Source of the DNA: Bordetella parapertussis
GTDB lineage: Bacteria; Pseudomonadota; Gammaproteobacteria; Burkholderiales; SG8-41
Direction: 5' to 3'
Length of the DNA: 35,223 bases
Assembly: GCA_945901405.1 (NCBI GenBank)
Contig: CAMDLH010000052.1
Location: 1 to 35,223 of the forward strand
A program made the position numbers and the translations under genes. This document shows positions 23,496 through 32,057 of this stretch, piece by piece. The notes under the pieces were generated by a model. That model searched no databases, was not told where the DNA came from, and worked only from the letters and a program-made list of their open reading frames with translations. Positions within the stretch are counted from its first letter, which is position 1; each line of letters begins with the position of its first letter.

Positions 23496-25613
23496 CTATG
23501 GTTTTTGATTATCGCTCCGCAACACCACCAGCGCATCCGCCGCCACCACACCCTTGCCCTTTGCCCGCACAAACAGCGGATTAACATCGATCTCGGCGAT
23601 GCGCGCTTGATGGTCGTGGATCAACCACGACAGCCGCACCAGCACATCGACCACCGCATCCACATCCGCCGCCGGCGCGCCGCGATAACCTTCAAGTATT
23701 TTCGCGCCCTTTAACTCGGCGAGCATTTCGCGCGCGTCGTCTGGCGTCACCGGCGCGAAGCGGTGCGATACGTCGTGCAACACTTCGGTCAACACGCCGC
23801 CCAGCCCCACCATCACGTAGGGGCCGAAGTGCGGGTCGTTAACCGCGCCGACTATCATTTCCACGCCACTCGCCATTTCCTGCACCGAGATGCCGTCGAT
23901 GCGCGCGTTGGGCGCGTGCTTTTTGCCGCCATCGACCACGGCTTGCGCCGCGGCCTTGAGTTCGTCGAGTGATTTGACGTTAAGCCGCACGGCGTCCGCC
24001 TCGGTCTTGTGCGGAATGTCGGGCGAGGCGAGTTTCACAGCCACCGGAAAGTTCACCGGAGGTTCTTTGAGCGCGATTATGGCGTCGAGCGATAGCAGCA
24101 CTTCTCTCGTCGAGGGAATGCCGTAACGCGCGAGGCATTGCTTCGACACATGTTCCGCCAGTGCGCCGCTGCCAGATAATTCCAGCGCTTGCGTCTCGAT
24201 GGGCCGCTGCGCCGCTGTCCGCCCGCGCGCGAGCAGCTTATTGCGCTTCATCGCGAAATCAGTGAACAGACCCACCGCGCGCCCCGCATCGGCGGCGAAG
24301 CTCGGGCAGTAGATACCGTTTTTTTCCAGTTCGCGTTTTGCCTCGATATCCAGTCCCGGCACCGGCGCCCAGCCAATGATGATGGGCTTGTCGGTGCTCT
24401 TCGCGACCTTCAGAAAATTCGGCAGCCATTCCTTGAGCGCGGGGCCGCCGGCGCTCCTTACATGCAGCATGTCCCAGTTCGGTTCGTTGACGATGATCTC
24501 GAGCACGGTGTGTTGCTTGCCGTAGACCGGCGTGGTGTCGATCGGATTGCCTATCGAGCCGTACTCGGCGACCACGGCTTTCAGCTTCTCCGCGGTTTCG
24601 GGCGAGGGCAAGGGCAGATGCAAACCATTGCGCTCGTACGCCTCTGCCGTCATCACGCCCCAGCCGCCGGAGCCGGTCAACACGCCGATGTTGCGGCCCT
24701 TGGGCCAGCGTCCGCCGAGCACCAGCTTGGCGACATCCGCCATCTCGTGCAGATCGGTGACCTCGATGAAACCGCCTTCCTTGAACGCCGCCTTGAACAG
24801 CGTGTAGTCGGCGGTGAGCTTGCCGGTGTGCGAGCCTGCCGCGCGGCGGCCCGCGCCGCTGTTGCCGACTTTGAGCAGAATGATGGGCTTACCGGCTTCG
24901 AGCGCGCGTTTGCCGAGCTCGCGCAGACGTTTGCCTTCGAGGCTCGATTCCAGATACGCGAGTATCAGTTGCACGTCGTCCTGCCCCAGCAGCGTGTGCG
25001 TGAAGTCGAAGAAGTCGAGGTCGGCCTCGTTGCCGCACGACACGAGATAGCGCGTATCGACGCCGCGCGCATGCGCGTGCGCCATCATGCTCAAACCCAC
25101 GCCGCCGCTTTGCGACACCACGGCCACCGGCCCCGGCTCAAGGCTTTTGTCATACAACGCGCCGCCGAACGCGCAGAACGCGCGCGTCGCAATGTTGGCG
25201 ACACCGATGCAATTGGGGCCGACCACGCGCACGCCGCTTTCCGCGATGGCGGCATCGAGCTCGCGCTGCGCGGTCTCGCCGAGCTTGCCGGTTTCCTCGA
25301 AGCCACCCGCCAGCACCACGGCAAACGGAATGCCCGCCTTGCCGCAATCGCGTAGCGCCTGCGGCACCTGCGCGGCGCTCACCGCCACCAGCGCCACATC
25401 CACCGGATCGGGTATCGCCTGCGCGTTGGGGTAGGCCTTCACACCCTGCACCTCATCGCGCTTGGGGTTCACTGGATAAAGTTTCCCGGCGTAACCCGAG
25501 TCGAGCATCAGCCGCAGCGGCTGGCCGCTGATGGAAGTGTCGTTGCTGGAAGCGCCTATGATGGCGATGGATTGGGGGGTGAGCAGGCGGGTGAGATCGG
25601 TGTGGGTTGTCAT
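23496..25613 (-). CDS. ADP-forming acyl-CoA synthetase (acetate-CoA ligase type, fused subunits)
   Basis: A 705-residue single-chain NDP-forming acyl-CoA synthetase. The order is a CoA-binding Rossmann domain (SIAIIGASSNDTSISGQPLRLML), a ligase-CoA domain with VVSQSGGVG and the phospho-histidine loop AAGSHTGKL near residue 260, then a C-terminal ATP-grasp domain from about 480 (FPVAVKLASPDIPHKTEADAVRLNV). The enzyme interconverts an organic acid, CoA and ATP with acyl-CoA, ADP and Pi; substrates range from acetate to aryl acids. It is followed by the racemase-like and CMD genes and preceded by the acyl-CoA carboxylase on the same strand, consistent with activation of a degradation intermediate. 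Confidence 0.93.
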   Translation of the reverse strand: MTTHTDLTRLLTPQSIAIIGASSNDTSISGQPLRLMLDSGYAGKLYPVNPKRDEVQGVKAYPNAQAIPDPVDVALVAVSAAQVPQALRDCGKAGIPFAVVLAGGFEETGKLGETAQRELDAAIAESGVRVVGPNCIGVANIATRAFCAFGGALYDKSLEPGPVAVVSQSGGVGLSMMAHAHARGVDTRYLVSCGNEADLDFFDFTHTLLGQDDVQLILAYLESSLEGKRLRELGKRALEAGKPIILLKVGNSGAGRRAAGSHTGKLTADYTLFKAAFKEGGFIEVTDLHEMADVAKLVLGGRWPKGRNIGVLTGSGGWGVMTAEAYERNGLHLPLPSPETAEKLKAVVAEYGSIGNPIDTTPVYGKQHTVLEIIVNEPNWDMLHVRSAGGPALKEWLPNFLKVAKSTDKPIIIGWAPVPGLDIEAKRELEKNGIYCPSFAADAGRAVGLFTDFAMKRNKLLARGRTAAQRPIETQALELSGSGALAEHVSKQCLARYGIPSTREVLLSLDAIIALKEPPVNFPVAVKLASPDIPHKTEADAVRLNVKSLDELKAAAQAVVDGGKKHAPNARIDGISVQEMASGVEMIVGAVNDPHFGPYVMVGLGGVLTEVLHDVSHRFAPVTPDDAREMLAELKGAKILEGYRGAPAADVDAVVDVLVRLSWLIHDHQARIAEIDVNPLFVRAKGKGVVAADALVVLRSDNQKP

Positions 25614-25648
25614 GGTTGCCGTGATTCAAAGACTACAAAAAACCCTGG

Positions 25649-25708
25649 ACGCGGATTTTCACAGATGAGCGCGGATATTTGCGCGGCTAATCTGCGTAAA
25701 TCTGTGTC
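25649..25708. repeat. Dispersed CGCGGATTTTCACAGATGA repeat with inverted partner
   Basis: The first unit is at 25649-25674. A partially inverted partner (ATCTGCGTAAATCTGTGTC) ends at 25708, so the spacer between two catabolic genes can fold imperfectly. It is related to the repeat at 21095-21120. Confidence 0.6.
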
Positions 25709-25718
25709 AAAAAAAGAT

Positions 25719-27278
25719 TTAGGGCCGCATCGTAAACGACGCAGGCCCCGGCGTCAGCAACGGTTCCGCCAGACGGACAAATTCGCATAACAATTTGCGC
25801 GTGTCGCGCGGATCGATAATTTCCTCGACCCAAAATGTTTCCGCAGAGCGGAACGGCGAGCGCAGTTTGTTCAGGCGATCCTCGATCTCGGCGAGTTTGG
25901 CTTTTGGGTCTGTAGACGCATCGATGTCGGCGCGGTAGGCCGCCTCGATGCCGCCTTCGAGCGGCAGCGAGCCCCAGTGTCCCGACGGCCAGGCGTAGCG
26001 CAACGACAATCGTCCCGGCGGTTGATGCAGCGCGCCCGCGACGCCAAACACGTTACGCACCAGTATCGAACACCACGGCACGTTGCATTGATCGAGCGCC
26101 GCCATCACGCGCACGCCGGCGCGGATGGTCGCGGTTTTTTCGGCTTCGAGGCCCACCAGGAATCCGGGGCAATCGACCAGATGCACCACGGGAATATGAA
26201 ACGTCTGCGCGAGATCGACGAAGCGGATGATCTTCGCGCACGCGTCCGCCGTCCATGCGCCGGCGTAGTGATACGGATCACCAGCCATCACCGCAACCGA
26301 ATGCCCGTCGATGCGCGCAAGGCCGGTGATGATGGAGCGGCCGAACTGTGACCCCATTTCAAAAAATGAATCGCGATCCACCAGTGTTTCGATGATCGGG
26401 CGCATCTTGTAGACCTTGCGGCGATCCTTGGGGATCACTTTCAGCAAGGCATCATCGTTGCGCTCGGCGTCTTGTTTGTAAGCCACCACCGGGGGCGTCG
26501 AGTGTATCGACGGCGGCAAGTAAGACAAAAAACGCCGCGCGCAGACAAACGCTTCTTCCTCGGTATCGACCGCGTGATCCACCGCGCCGGCCCTGCATTG
26601 AATCTGCCAGCCGCCGAGTTCCTGCTTGGTGAGTTTTTGCCCGATGCGCTCCACCACTGGCGGGCCGGCGACGAACATGGCGGAAGTTGTTTTGGTCATC
26701 ACCGAGTAATGGCTCGCCGCCAGCCGCGCCGCACCCAGCCCTGCGACGGAGCCAAGACCCAACGCCACCACCGGCACCGCGCCGAGATTCATCGCGGCGT
26801 AGTGATAACCCGCCGCGCCCGCAACGCGCCCCGGCAAATTCGCGCGCCCGGTGGTCTCGATTGTCTTCACCGAACCGCCGCCGCCGGAGCCTTCGATAAT
26901 GCGCACGATGGGCAAACGAAATTCATTCGCCATCTGCTCCGCCATCACGGTTTTTTCCTTGATGGTGGCGTCGGCCGAACCGCCGCGCACGGTGAAATCA
27001 TCGCCGCATACCACCACGGGCCGCCCTTCGATCATGCCGCGGCCGAACACGCAATTCGCGGGTTGCAATGTTTGCAGATTGCCGGCAGCGTCGTAGCTCG
27101 CCTTGCCGGCAATGGCGCCGACTTCGTGAAAGCTATCTTTGTCGAGCAGCGCGTCGATGCGCTCGCGCACGGTGAGCCGCCCGCCGTCGTGCTGGCGTTT
27201 CACCTTGTCCGCGCCGCCCATCTGCCGCGCAAATGCCTCGCGCGCGCGCAGTTCGTCGAGTTCGGGTTGCCAAGTCAT
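25719..27278 (-). CDS. Acyl-CoA carboxylase, carboxyltransferase subunit
   Basis: A 519-residue carboxyltransferase of the propionyl/methylcrotonyl-CoA carboxylase beta class. The N-terminal half contains RLTVRERIDALLDKDSFHEVG and the glycine-rich RIIEGSGGGGSVKT. The C-terminal half contains MAGDPYHYAGAWTADACAKIIRFVDLAQTFHIPVVHLVDCPGFLVG. It transfers carboxyl from biotin to an acyl-CoA. No biotin carboxylase or biotin carrier gene is in the window, so its partner lies elsewhere or it acts as a decarboxylase-type subunit. It is divergent from the PhyH gene across 122 bases and upstream of the acyl-CoA synthetase. Confidence 0.92.
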   Translation of the reverse strand: MTWQPELDELRAREAFARQMGGADKVKRQHDGGRLTVRERIDALLDKDSFHEVGAIAGKASYDAAGNLQTLQPANCVFGRGMIEGRPVVVCGDDFTVRGGSADATIKEKTVMAEQMANEFRLPIVRIIEGSGGGGSVKTIETTGRANLPGRVAGAAGYHYAAMNLGAVPVVALGLGSVAGLGAARLAASHYSVMTKTTSAMFVAGPPVVERIGQKLTKQELGGWQIQCRAGAVDHAVDTEEEAFVCARRFLSYLPPSIHSTPPVVAYKQDAERNDDALLKVIPKDRRKVYKMRPIIETLVDRDSFFEMGSQFGRSIITGLARIDGHSVAVMAGDPYHYAGAWTADACAKIIRFVDLAQTFHIPVVHLVDCPGFLVGLEAEKTATIRAGVRVMAALDQCNVPWCSILVRNVFGVAGALHQPPGRLSLRYAWPSGHWGSLPLEGGIEAAYRADIDASTDPKAKLAEIEDRLNKLRSPFRSAETFWVEEIIDPRDTRKLLCEFVRLAEPLLTPGPASFTMRP

Positions 27279-27400
27279 GGCGGGGTCGCTTTCCTGCGGG
27301 AAGTCACAAAATTGAGAACGCTATTTGACCACAATTGCGCCAGCGCCTTTGCCGCTCGCGGATTTAGGTCTATGATTTCGACAGACACTTGGAGAGGGCC

Positions 27401-28573
27401 ATGGATACAGTCACCGCGGACAAAAGCGAATTAACCCGCGCCAGCCATGCACAAGGCATGCTGGCGTACCAGCAGGCCGGCATCAAGCGGGCCAACGAGA
27501 TCAGCAATCGCGGCCCGGTGCGCTTTGACGCAAATGGCCGCCTGCACGCGGATATTCTTGCCGCGTACTGGAAGCATGGCTTTTATATATTCACCGGCGT
27601 GGTGGGCGAGGCCGAAATCATCGAACTGCGCCGCGACGCCGGCGCCATGCTGGAGCGCGCGCCCGTCAGCCCCGGCGCCAAGGTGGATGCCAAGGGCCGC
27701 CCGGCACTGGGCCGCGATGCCGCGCGCGAGCCTTATACCATCATCAAGCCCTTGTCTGATCCAGCGGGCGGCACGGACTTCGGCGACAACCGCCATCCAA
27801 GCAAGATGAGCGAGCCGACGCCCGACCGCGACGCGCCGCCGTATGTGGTGTTCCGCATGCGCGGCATGTGTCAGTACATGCCATCAGGGCTGCGCGTTTA
27901 CGGTCACCCGGCGCTCTTGGCGATTGCGCAATCGATCAATGGCGAGGACTTCGTGCCGTTCAACGACGTGATTTTCGTCAAGCAGCCCGGCCTCGGCGGC
28001 TCGGTGTCGTGGCATCAGGATGGCGTCACGCACTGGAAGTCGCCCGAGTGGGACGAAGGCATACACGGCTTTAATTACCAGGTGCAGATTTATCCGGCCA
28101 CCGCGGGCAACGCACTGTGGGTGATGCCCGGCACGCATAAACTTGGGCGCGCCGACATCAAGCGCATGGTGGCCGAGAACGGCGGCAGCGAACAACTGCC
28201 GGGTGCGATTCCGCTGATCTGCGCGCCAGGTGATGTGACTATCGTCAACCGGCAAACGCTACACGGCTCGTTCGCCAACACCTCGCCCGATTTGCGCATC
28301 TCGATCACGTTTGGTTTTCACCGCCGCAAATCCGTGTTGGGGCAGAAGACCGCGCTCAGCGTCAAAGTGGAAGGTGTTACTTACGGCGAGCAACGCATGT
28401 TTGAGCGCTCCGCCGTCGTTGCAGTGGCGATCGACGCGCGGCGGCAGCATTACCCGCATGAAAAACCGTTTGTGTATAAACCGTTCGTGGGACGCGAAGA
28501 CAACTACCGCTTTAACGATGACACTTTCAACCGCGTTATCCGCGATTACAACATGAAGGACCTCGCCATCTGA
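27401..28573 (+). CDS. Phytanoyl-CoA dioxygenase (PhyH) family protein
   Basis: A 390-residue Fe(II)/2-oxoglutarate-dependent oxygenase. The iron triad is visible: His205 and Asp207 in WHQDGVTHW, and His288 in LHGSFANTSPDLR, with Arg299 positioned to bind 2-oxoglutarate. Family members hydroxylate phytanoyl-CoA and diverse natural products; substrate specificity cannot be assigned here. GGAGAGGG before ATG 27401 fixes the start (a TTG at 27389 lies in the ribosome site). It is divergent from the carboxylase gene and convergent with a broken Bug receptor 12 bases beyond its stop. The location implies a role in the same catabolic region. Confidence 0.92.
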   Translation: MDTVTADKSELTRASHAQGMLAYQQAGIKRANEISNRGPVRFDANGRLHADILAAYWKHGFYIFTGVVGEAEIIELRRDAGAMLERAPVSPGAKVDAKGRPALGRDAAREPYTIIKPLSDPAGGTDFGDNRHPSKMSEPTPDRDAPPYVVFRMRGMCQYMPSGLRVYGHPALLAIAQSINGEDFVPFNDVIFVKQPGLGGSVSWHQDGVTHWKSPEWDEGIHGFNYQVQIYPATAGNALWVMPGTHKLGRADIKRMVAENGGSEQLPGAIPLICAPGDVTIVNRQTLHGSFANTSPDLRISITFGFHRRKSVLGQKTALSVKVEGVTYGEQRMFERSAVVAVAIDARRQHYPHEKPFVYKPFVGREDNYRFNDDTFNRVIRDYNMKDLAI

Positions 28574-28585
28574 ATGAGCGCGTGG

Positions 28586-29534
28586 TTAGTCGACCCGCGC
28601 GCCCGAGGCCTTGACGGCTTTCGCCCATTTGGCGATTTCGCTTTTGATAGACACCGCAACGTCCTGCTGCGTGCCCGTGGCGGTATCAACGCCGCCGCTG
28701 GCGAGTTTGTCGCGAATATCGGGCATGCGGATGATGTTCGCTATTTCCTTGTTCAGGCGCGCAATGATTTCGCGCGATGCGCCCGTGGGCGCGAGCACGC
28801 CGTACCTCTGACCGACATCGAAACCTGCCAGGCCCGCTTCGGCGATCGTCGGCACTTCTGGCGCAACAGCGCTGCGCTCGGCGCTGCTGATGGCGATCAG
28901 CCGCAGACGGCCGGCCTTCGCGTGCGGCAGCACCGGCAGCGGTGCCGCGAACGTCATCGCGATTTGTCCGCCGATCAGATCGGTGATGACCTGTGGATTG
29001 TTTTTGTAGGGCACATGCATGATTTCAACCGCCGCCTGCGACTTGAAAAGCTCCGCCGCCAGATGCGGCAGGCTGCCGTTGCCGGGCGAAGCGTAATACA
29101 GTTGCTTCGGCCGCGCCTTGATCAGCGCAACGAACTCCTTCACGTTTTTCACCGGCAGCGACGGATGCACGGTCAGCGGCAGCGAACCGATCTGCGTTAC
29201 CGCATCAAAATCTTTCTCAAGGCTGTAGTTGAGTTTGGCAAACGACTGGCTGATGGCGTTGCCCGCGTACGCGACCAACATCGGGCGCCGCGCGCGCCGC
29301 CGCTTCCGCACCGATGTTGCCGGAGAACCCGACGCGATTATCGACGATGAATTGCTGACCGAAGGTTTCAGCGAGCTTGGGCGTGATCGTGCGCGTCACG
29401 ATGTCCGCACTGGAGCCGGCGGTAAGCAACACGATGACGCGCACGGGCTTTGATGGATAAGCGGCGCTTTGCGCATGAACCTGCGCGGCGTTGATGCCCA
29501 CGACCGCACACATGACGAAAAAGATTTTCAGCAT
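28586..29534 (-). pseudogene. Bug/TctC-type periplasmic receptor disrupted by a small deletion
   Basis: From ATG 29534 the frame gives a signal peptide (...NAAQVHAQ) and YPSKPVRVIVLLTAGSSADIVTRTITPKLAETFGQQFIVDNRVGFSGNIGAEAAARAAPD, then leaves the family pattern. The rest (LVAYAGNAISQSFAKLNYSL...KAVKASGARVD) follows in another frame to 28586. Relatives read PDGYTLLVAY at the join, while the DNA here goes from PD straight to LVAY at about 29278-29283 with one stray base, so about 11 bases encoding GYTL are missing. A deletion of that size is less easily explained by sequencing error than the one-base change in the other Bug pseudogene. Confidence 0.82.
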
Positions 29535-29593
29535 GCCGTGTACGATAAAACAAAACGTCGCTGGATCGCGTTCAGTGCAGCATAAAAAGTGTT

Positions 29594-29611
29594 TAAAAAC
29601 AATTGCTTATG
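29594..29611 (+). repeat. Dispersed 18-bp AT-rich motif, copy 5 (intergenic)
   Basis: TAAAAACAATTGCTTATG lies between the broken Bug gene start and the periplasmic msrA stop. It matches the consensus at every position. Confidence 0.75.
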
Positions 29612-29628
29612 AAGATTCGGCGGTGGCG

Positions 29629-30249
29629 TTACCCCGGCGCCTTGCCCCAAAGTTCTTTCAACCGCGCATCGCGCCCACAACCATTGCGATAGAGTTGGTA
29701 GCGCACCGGGTTCTTCACGTAGTAATCCTGATGGTATTCCTCGGCGCGGTAGAACTCGCCGGCCTTGGTGATTTCGGTGACGATGGGTTGCTTGAAGGGC
29801 TTGGATTTATCCAGCGCCGCCTTTGACGCGTCTGCGGCCTTGCGCTGCTCGTCGTTGTGAAAAAAGATGCCGCTGCGGTATTGCGAACCCTGGTCGCAGA
29901 ATTGCGCGTCCTTAACCGTCGGGTCGATGTTCGCCCAGAACACTTGCAAGAGCTTTTCGTAACTCACTTTCGACGGATCGTATTCGACTTGCACCACTTC
30001 GGTGTGACCGGTGCGGCCAGTGGAGATCTGCTCGTAGGTGGGGTTCTTCAGGTGGCCGCCCATGTAACCGGAAATCGTGGATATCACCCCCGGCAGCTTG
30101 TCGTACGGCGGCTCCATGCACCAGAAGCAGCCGCCGGCGAAGGTGGCCTTGGCGGTCTTCACCACCGGTGCCTGCGCGGTCGAGGGCGCGGCGGCGGCAA
30201 TGCCCAACGCGGTAACGACTATCATCAATAAATTACGGAATTGCAGCAT
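29629..30249 (-). CDS. msrA: Peptide methionine sulfoxide reductase MsrA, exported form
   Basis: A 206-residue MsrA with a signal peptide (MLQFRNLLMIVVTALGIAAAAPSTAQA). The catalytic motif is GGCFWC with Cys41 as nucleophile, followed by ISGYMGGHLKNPTYEQISTGRTGHTEVVQVEYDP, and further cysteines in QFCDQGSQYR and NGCGRDARL are candidate resolving residues. It repairs methionine S-sulfoxide in periplasmic proteins. It is divergent from the cytoplasmic msrA, sharing a 194-base spacer that contains tandem ACGTACATTACGT-like sequence and presumably both promoters. Confidence 0.95.
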   Translation of the reverse strand: MLQFRNLLMIVVTALGIAAAAPSTAQAPVVKTAKATFAGGCFWCMEPPYDKLPGVISTISGYMGGHLKNPTYEQISTGRTGHTEVVQVEYDPSKVSYEKLLQVFWANIDPTVKDAQFCDQGSQYRSGIFFHNDEQRKAADASKAALDKSKPFKQPIVTEITKAGEFYRAEEYHQDYYVKNPVRYQLYRNGCGRDARLKELWGKAPG

Positions 30250-30443
30250 GTGATTCTCCTGAAATCGCGCGGCGGCGCCGCTGGTGTGCGTTGGTCGTGC
30301 GCATGCGTGAGTACCTTACGTACATTACGTGGGGGCCGCGCGCGCGGATGCATGCGGTAAGTTTATGGCGGCAAACCCGACTGAGCGGGGTTGCCCCATT
30401 ATTGCAGAAATCCGCTAAACTTGCTTCATCCAAGGAGCCGGCA

Positions 30444-31001
30444 ATGACGACAATGAACACACAATCCAACCGCGAAGTCGCCATCCTCGGAGGTGGTTGT
30501 TTCTGGTGCCTCGAAGCCGTCTACGACGAGCTTAACGGCGTGATCTCCGTCGAATCGGGCTACATGGGTGGCAAGAATCCGAATCCCACCTACGAACAAG
30601 TGTGCACCGGCCGCAGCGGGCACGCCGAGGTGGTGCAGGTTACGTTCGATCCCGAACTGGTGACGTTTCGCGAAATCCTTGAAGTGTTTTTCGTCATCCA
30701 CGACCCGACCACGCTGAATTACCAGGGCAACGACCACGGCACGCAATACCGCTCGGCGATTTTCTATCACTCGCCGGAGCAGCAGGCGGCGGCAAAAGAC
30801 GTGATCGCGAAACTAAGCGCCGCAAAGCTGTGGCGCGACCCGGTGGTGACCGAAGTGACACCGGCCACGGTGTTCTACATCGCCGAGGATTATCACCAGG
30901 AATACTTCGCGCGCAATCCAGGTGCGGGCTATTGCTCAGTCGTGGTCGCGCCCAAGGTGGCGAAGTTCCGCAAAAGCTTTTTGGCGAAGCTGAAGAAGTG
31001 A
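30444..31001 (+). CDS. msrA: Peptide methionine sulfoxide reductase MsrA, cytoplasmic form
   Basis: A 185-residue MsrA lacking a signal peptide. GGGCFWCLEAVYDEL carries the nucleophile Cys19, and VESGYMGGKNPNPTYEQVCTGRSGHAEVVQV, NDHGTQYRSAIF and EDYHQEYFARNPGAGYC follow, the last Cys being a likely resolving residue. It reduces methionine S-sulfoxide in the cytoplasm using thioredoxin. ATG 30444 follows AAGGAG; the frame is open further upstream but without such a site. The divergent neighbour is the exported MsrA. It is convergent with the ygcG-like gene, with a hairpin between them. Confidence 0.95.
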   Translation: MTTMNTQSNREVAILGGGCFWCLEAVYDELNGVISVESGYMGGKNPNPTYEQVCTGRSGHAEVVQVTFDPELVTFREILEVFFVIHDPTTLNYQGNDHGTQYRSAIFYHSPEQQAAAKDVIAKLSAAKLWRDPVVTEVTPATVFYIAEDYHQEYFARNPGAGYCSVVVAPKVAKFRKSFLAKLKK

Positions 31002-31053
31002 GCGTGAAGGGTGAAGGGTAGCCCAATAGTGGGGGGGGATTCGCCCTTCACGC
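31002..31053. terminator. Possible bidirectional hairpin between msrA and the TPM gene
   Basis: Perfect 10-bp arms (GCGTGAAGGG at 31002-31011 and CCCTTCACGC at 31044-31053) flank a 32-base loop that includes a run of eight G. There is no clear T-run. Confidence 0.45.
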
Positions 31054-31067
31054 ACTCACCCAAAAGC

Positions 31068-32057
31068 CTACCAATCCCCCGAACTGCCGCCCCCACCCGA
31101 ACTACCCCCGCCGCCGGAGAAACTATCGCCCGAACTCGATCCCCACGAGCCGGACGATGAGGACGAGGACCAACTGCCGCCGCTGTGATTCAAGCCGCCA
31201 AAGCGCGAGCGGCCACTGCTTCTGCGGTCGCCCGGCGCATTTTTCTTTTTGTACCACTCCGAACGTGACACCGCGAATTTCGCGATGGGGAAGCCGACCA
31301 TGTAGATGCCGAGCAGGGTAAGCGCGCCTTGCACGCCGACGATGATCATCGGAAACAGCGCCCAGAACGGAATCAGGAATACGTACAGGAACCAGCCCAT
31401 GCCCGGCGTCACCACGCCGATGACGGTAAACAAGCCGATGATGCCGAAGATGAATACGCCGAACAGAATGCGTTCGCTGGTGGACATATTGGGTGGCTTG
31501 AAGCCGGACGATTTGGCGTCGCTGTCCGCGCCCACCAAGCTGCCGGCGACGTTCTCGCCTTCGAGTTGCTTGATGATGGCGGCGACGCCTTCCTCCACGC
31601 CCTGATCGAAGCGGCTCGCCTTGAAGTGCGGCGCGATGACGTTGCGGATGATGCGGCTCGACGCCACGTCTGGAAGCGCGCCTTCGAGCCCGTAGCCGAC
31701 CTCGATGCGCAGCTTTTTTTCTTTCGGCACGATCAGCAGCAGCACGCCGTTGTCCTTGCCTTTTTTGCCGAGCTTCCAGCTCTCGAACACGCGCGTGGCG
31801 AATTCCTCCACCGCGCCGCCTTCGAGCGAGGCGATGGTGAGCACGGCGACCTGATTGCCGGTTTTGTCCTCGTGCGCCTTGAGCATTTCGGAGATTTTTC
31901 CGCGCGCGCCCGCCGACATCAGCTCGGCGTTATCCACCACACGGCCCGAGAGCAGCGGCACTGCGGGCGTGCTCTCCGCCGCGAATGCAAGCGGCGCAAG
32001 CAACGCCCACGCAACCAACGCGAGCATGCAACGCACGAATCCAGAGGCGGCGCTCAT
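31068..32057 (-). CDS. TPM domain membrane protein (YgcG-like)
   Basis: A 329-residue protein with a signal peptide (ending LAFAAES), a TPM domain at about 35-165 (GRVVDNAELMSAGARGKISEMLKAHEDKTGNQVAVLTI...KLRIEVGYGLEGALPD), two to three membrane segments at about 200-270, and a Gly/Ser-rich C-terminus ending GGGGSSGGGGSSGDW, the classic YgcG tail. Family members sit in the envelope and are often next to lemA; no lemA is seen here. Its ATG overlaps the stop of the upstream TPM gene (ATGA), so translation is probably coupled. The precise function is unknown, with some TPM proteins linked to membrane protein quality control. Confidence 0.92.
   Translation of the reverse strand: MSAASGFVRCMLALVAWALLAPLAFAAESTPAVPLLSGRVVDNAELMSAGARGKISEMLKAHEDKTGNQVAVLTIASLEGGAVEEFATRVFESWKLGKKGKDNGVLLLIVPKEKKLRIEVGYGLEGALPDVASSRIIRNVIAPHFKASRFDQGVEEGVAAIIKQLEGENVAGSLVGADSDAKSSGFKPPNMSTSERILFGVFIFGIIGLFTVIGVVTPGMGWFLYVFLIPFWALFPMIIVGVQGALTLLGIYMVGFPIAKFAVSRSEWYKKKNAPGDRRSSGRSRFGGLNHSGGSWSSSSSSGSWGSSSGDSFSGGGGSSGGGGSSGDW

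Noticed and set aside
24189-25355. Open + frame of about 388 codons opposite the acyl-CoA synthetase
   Set aside because: The synthetase has intact family motifs over the same bases; the + frame has no domain.
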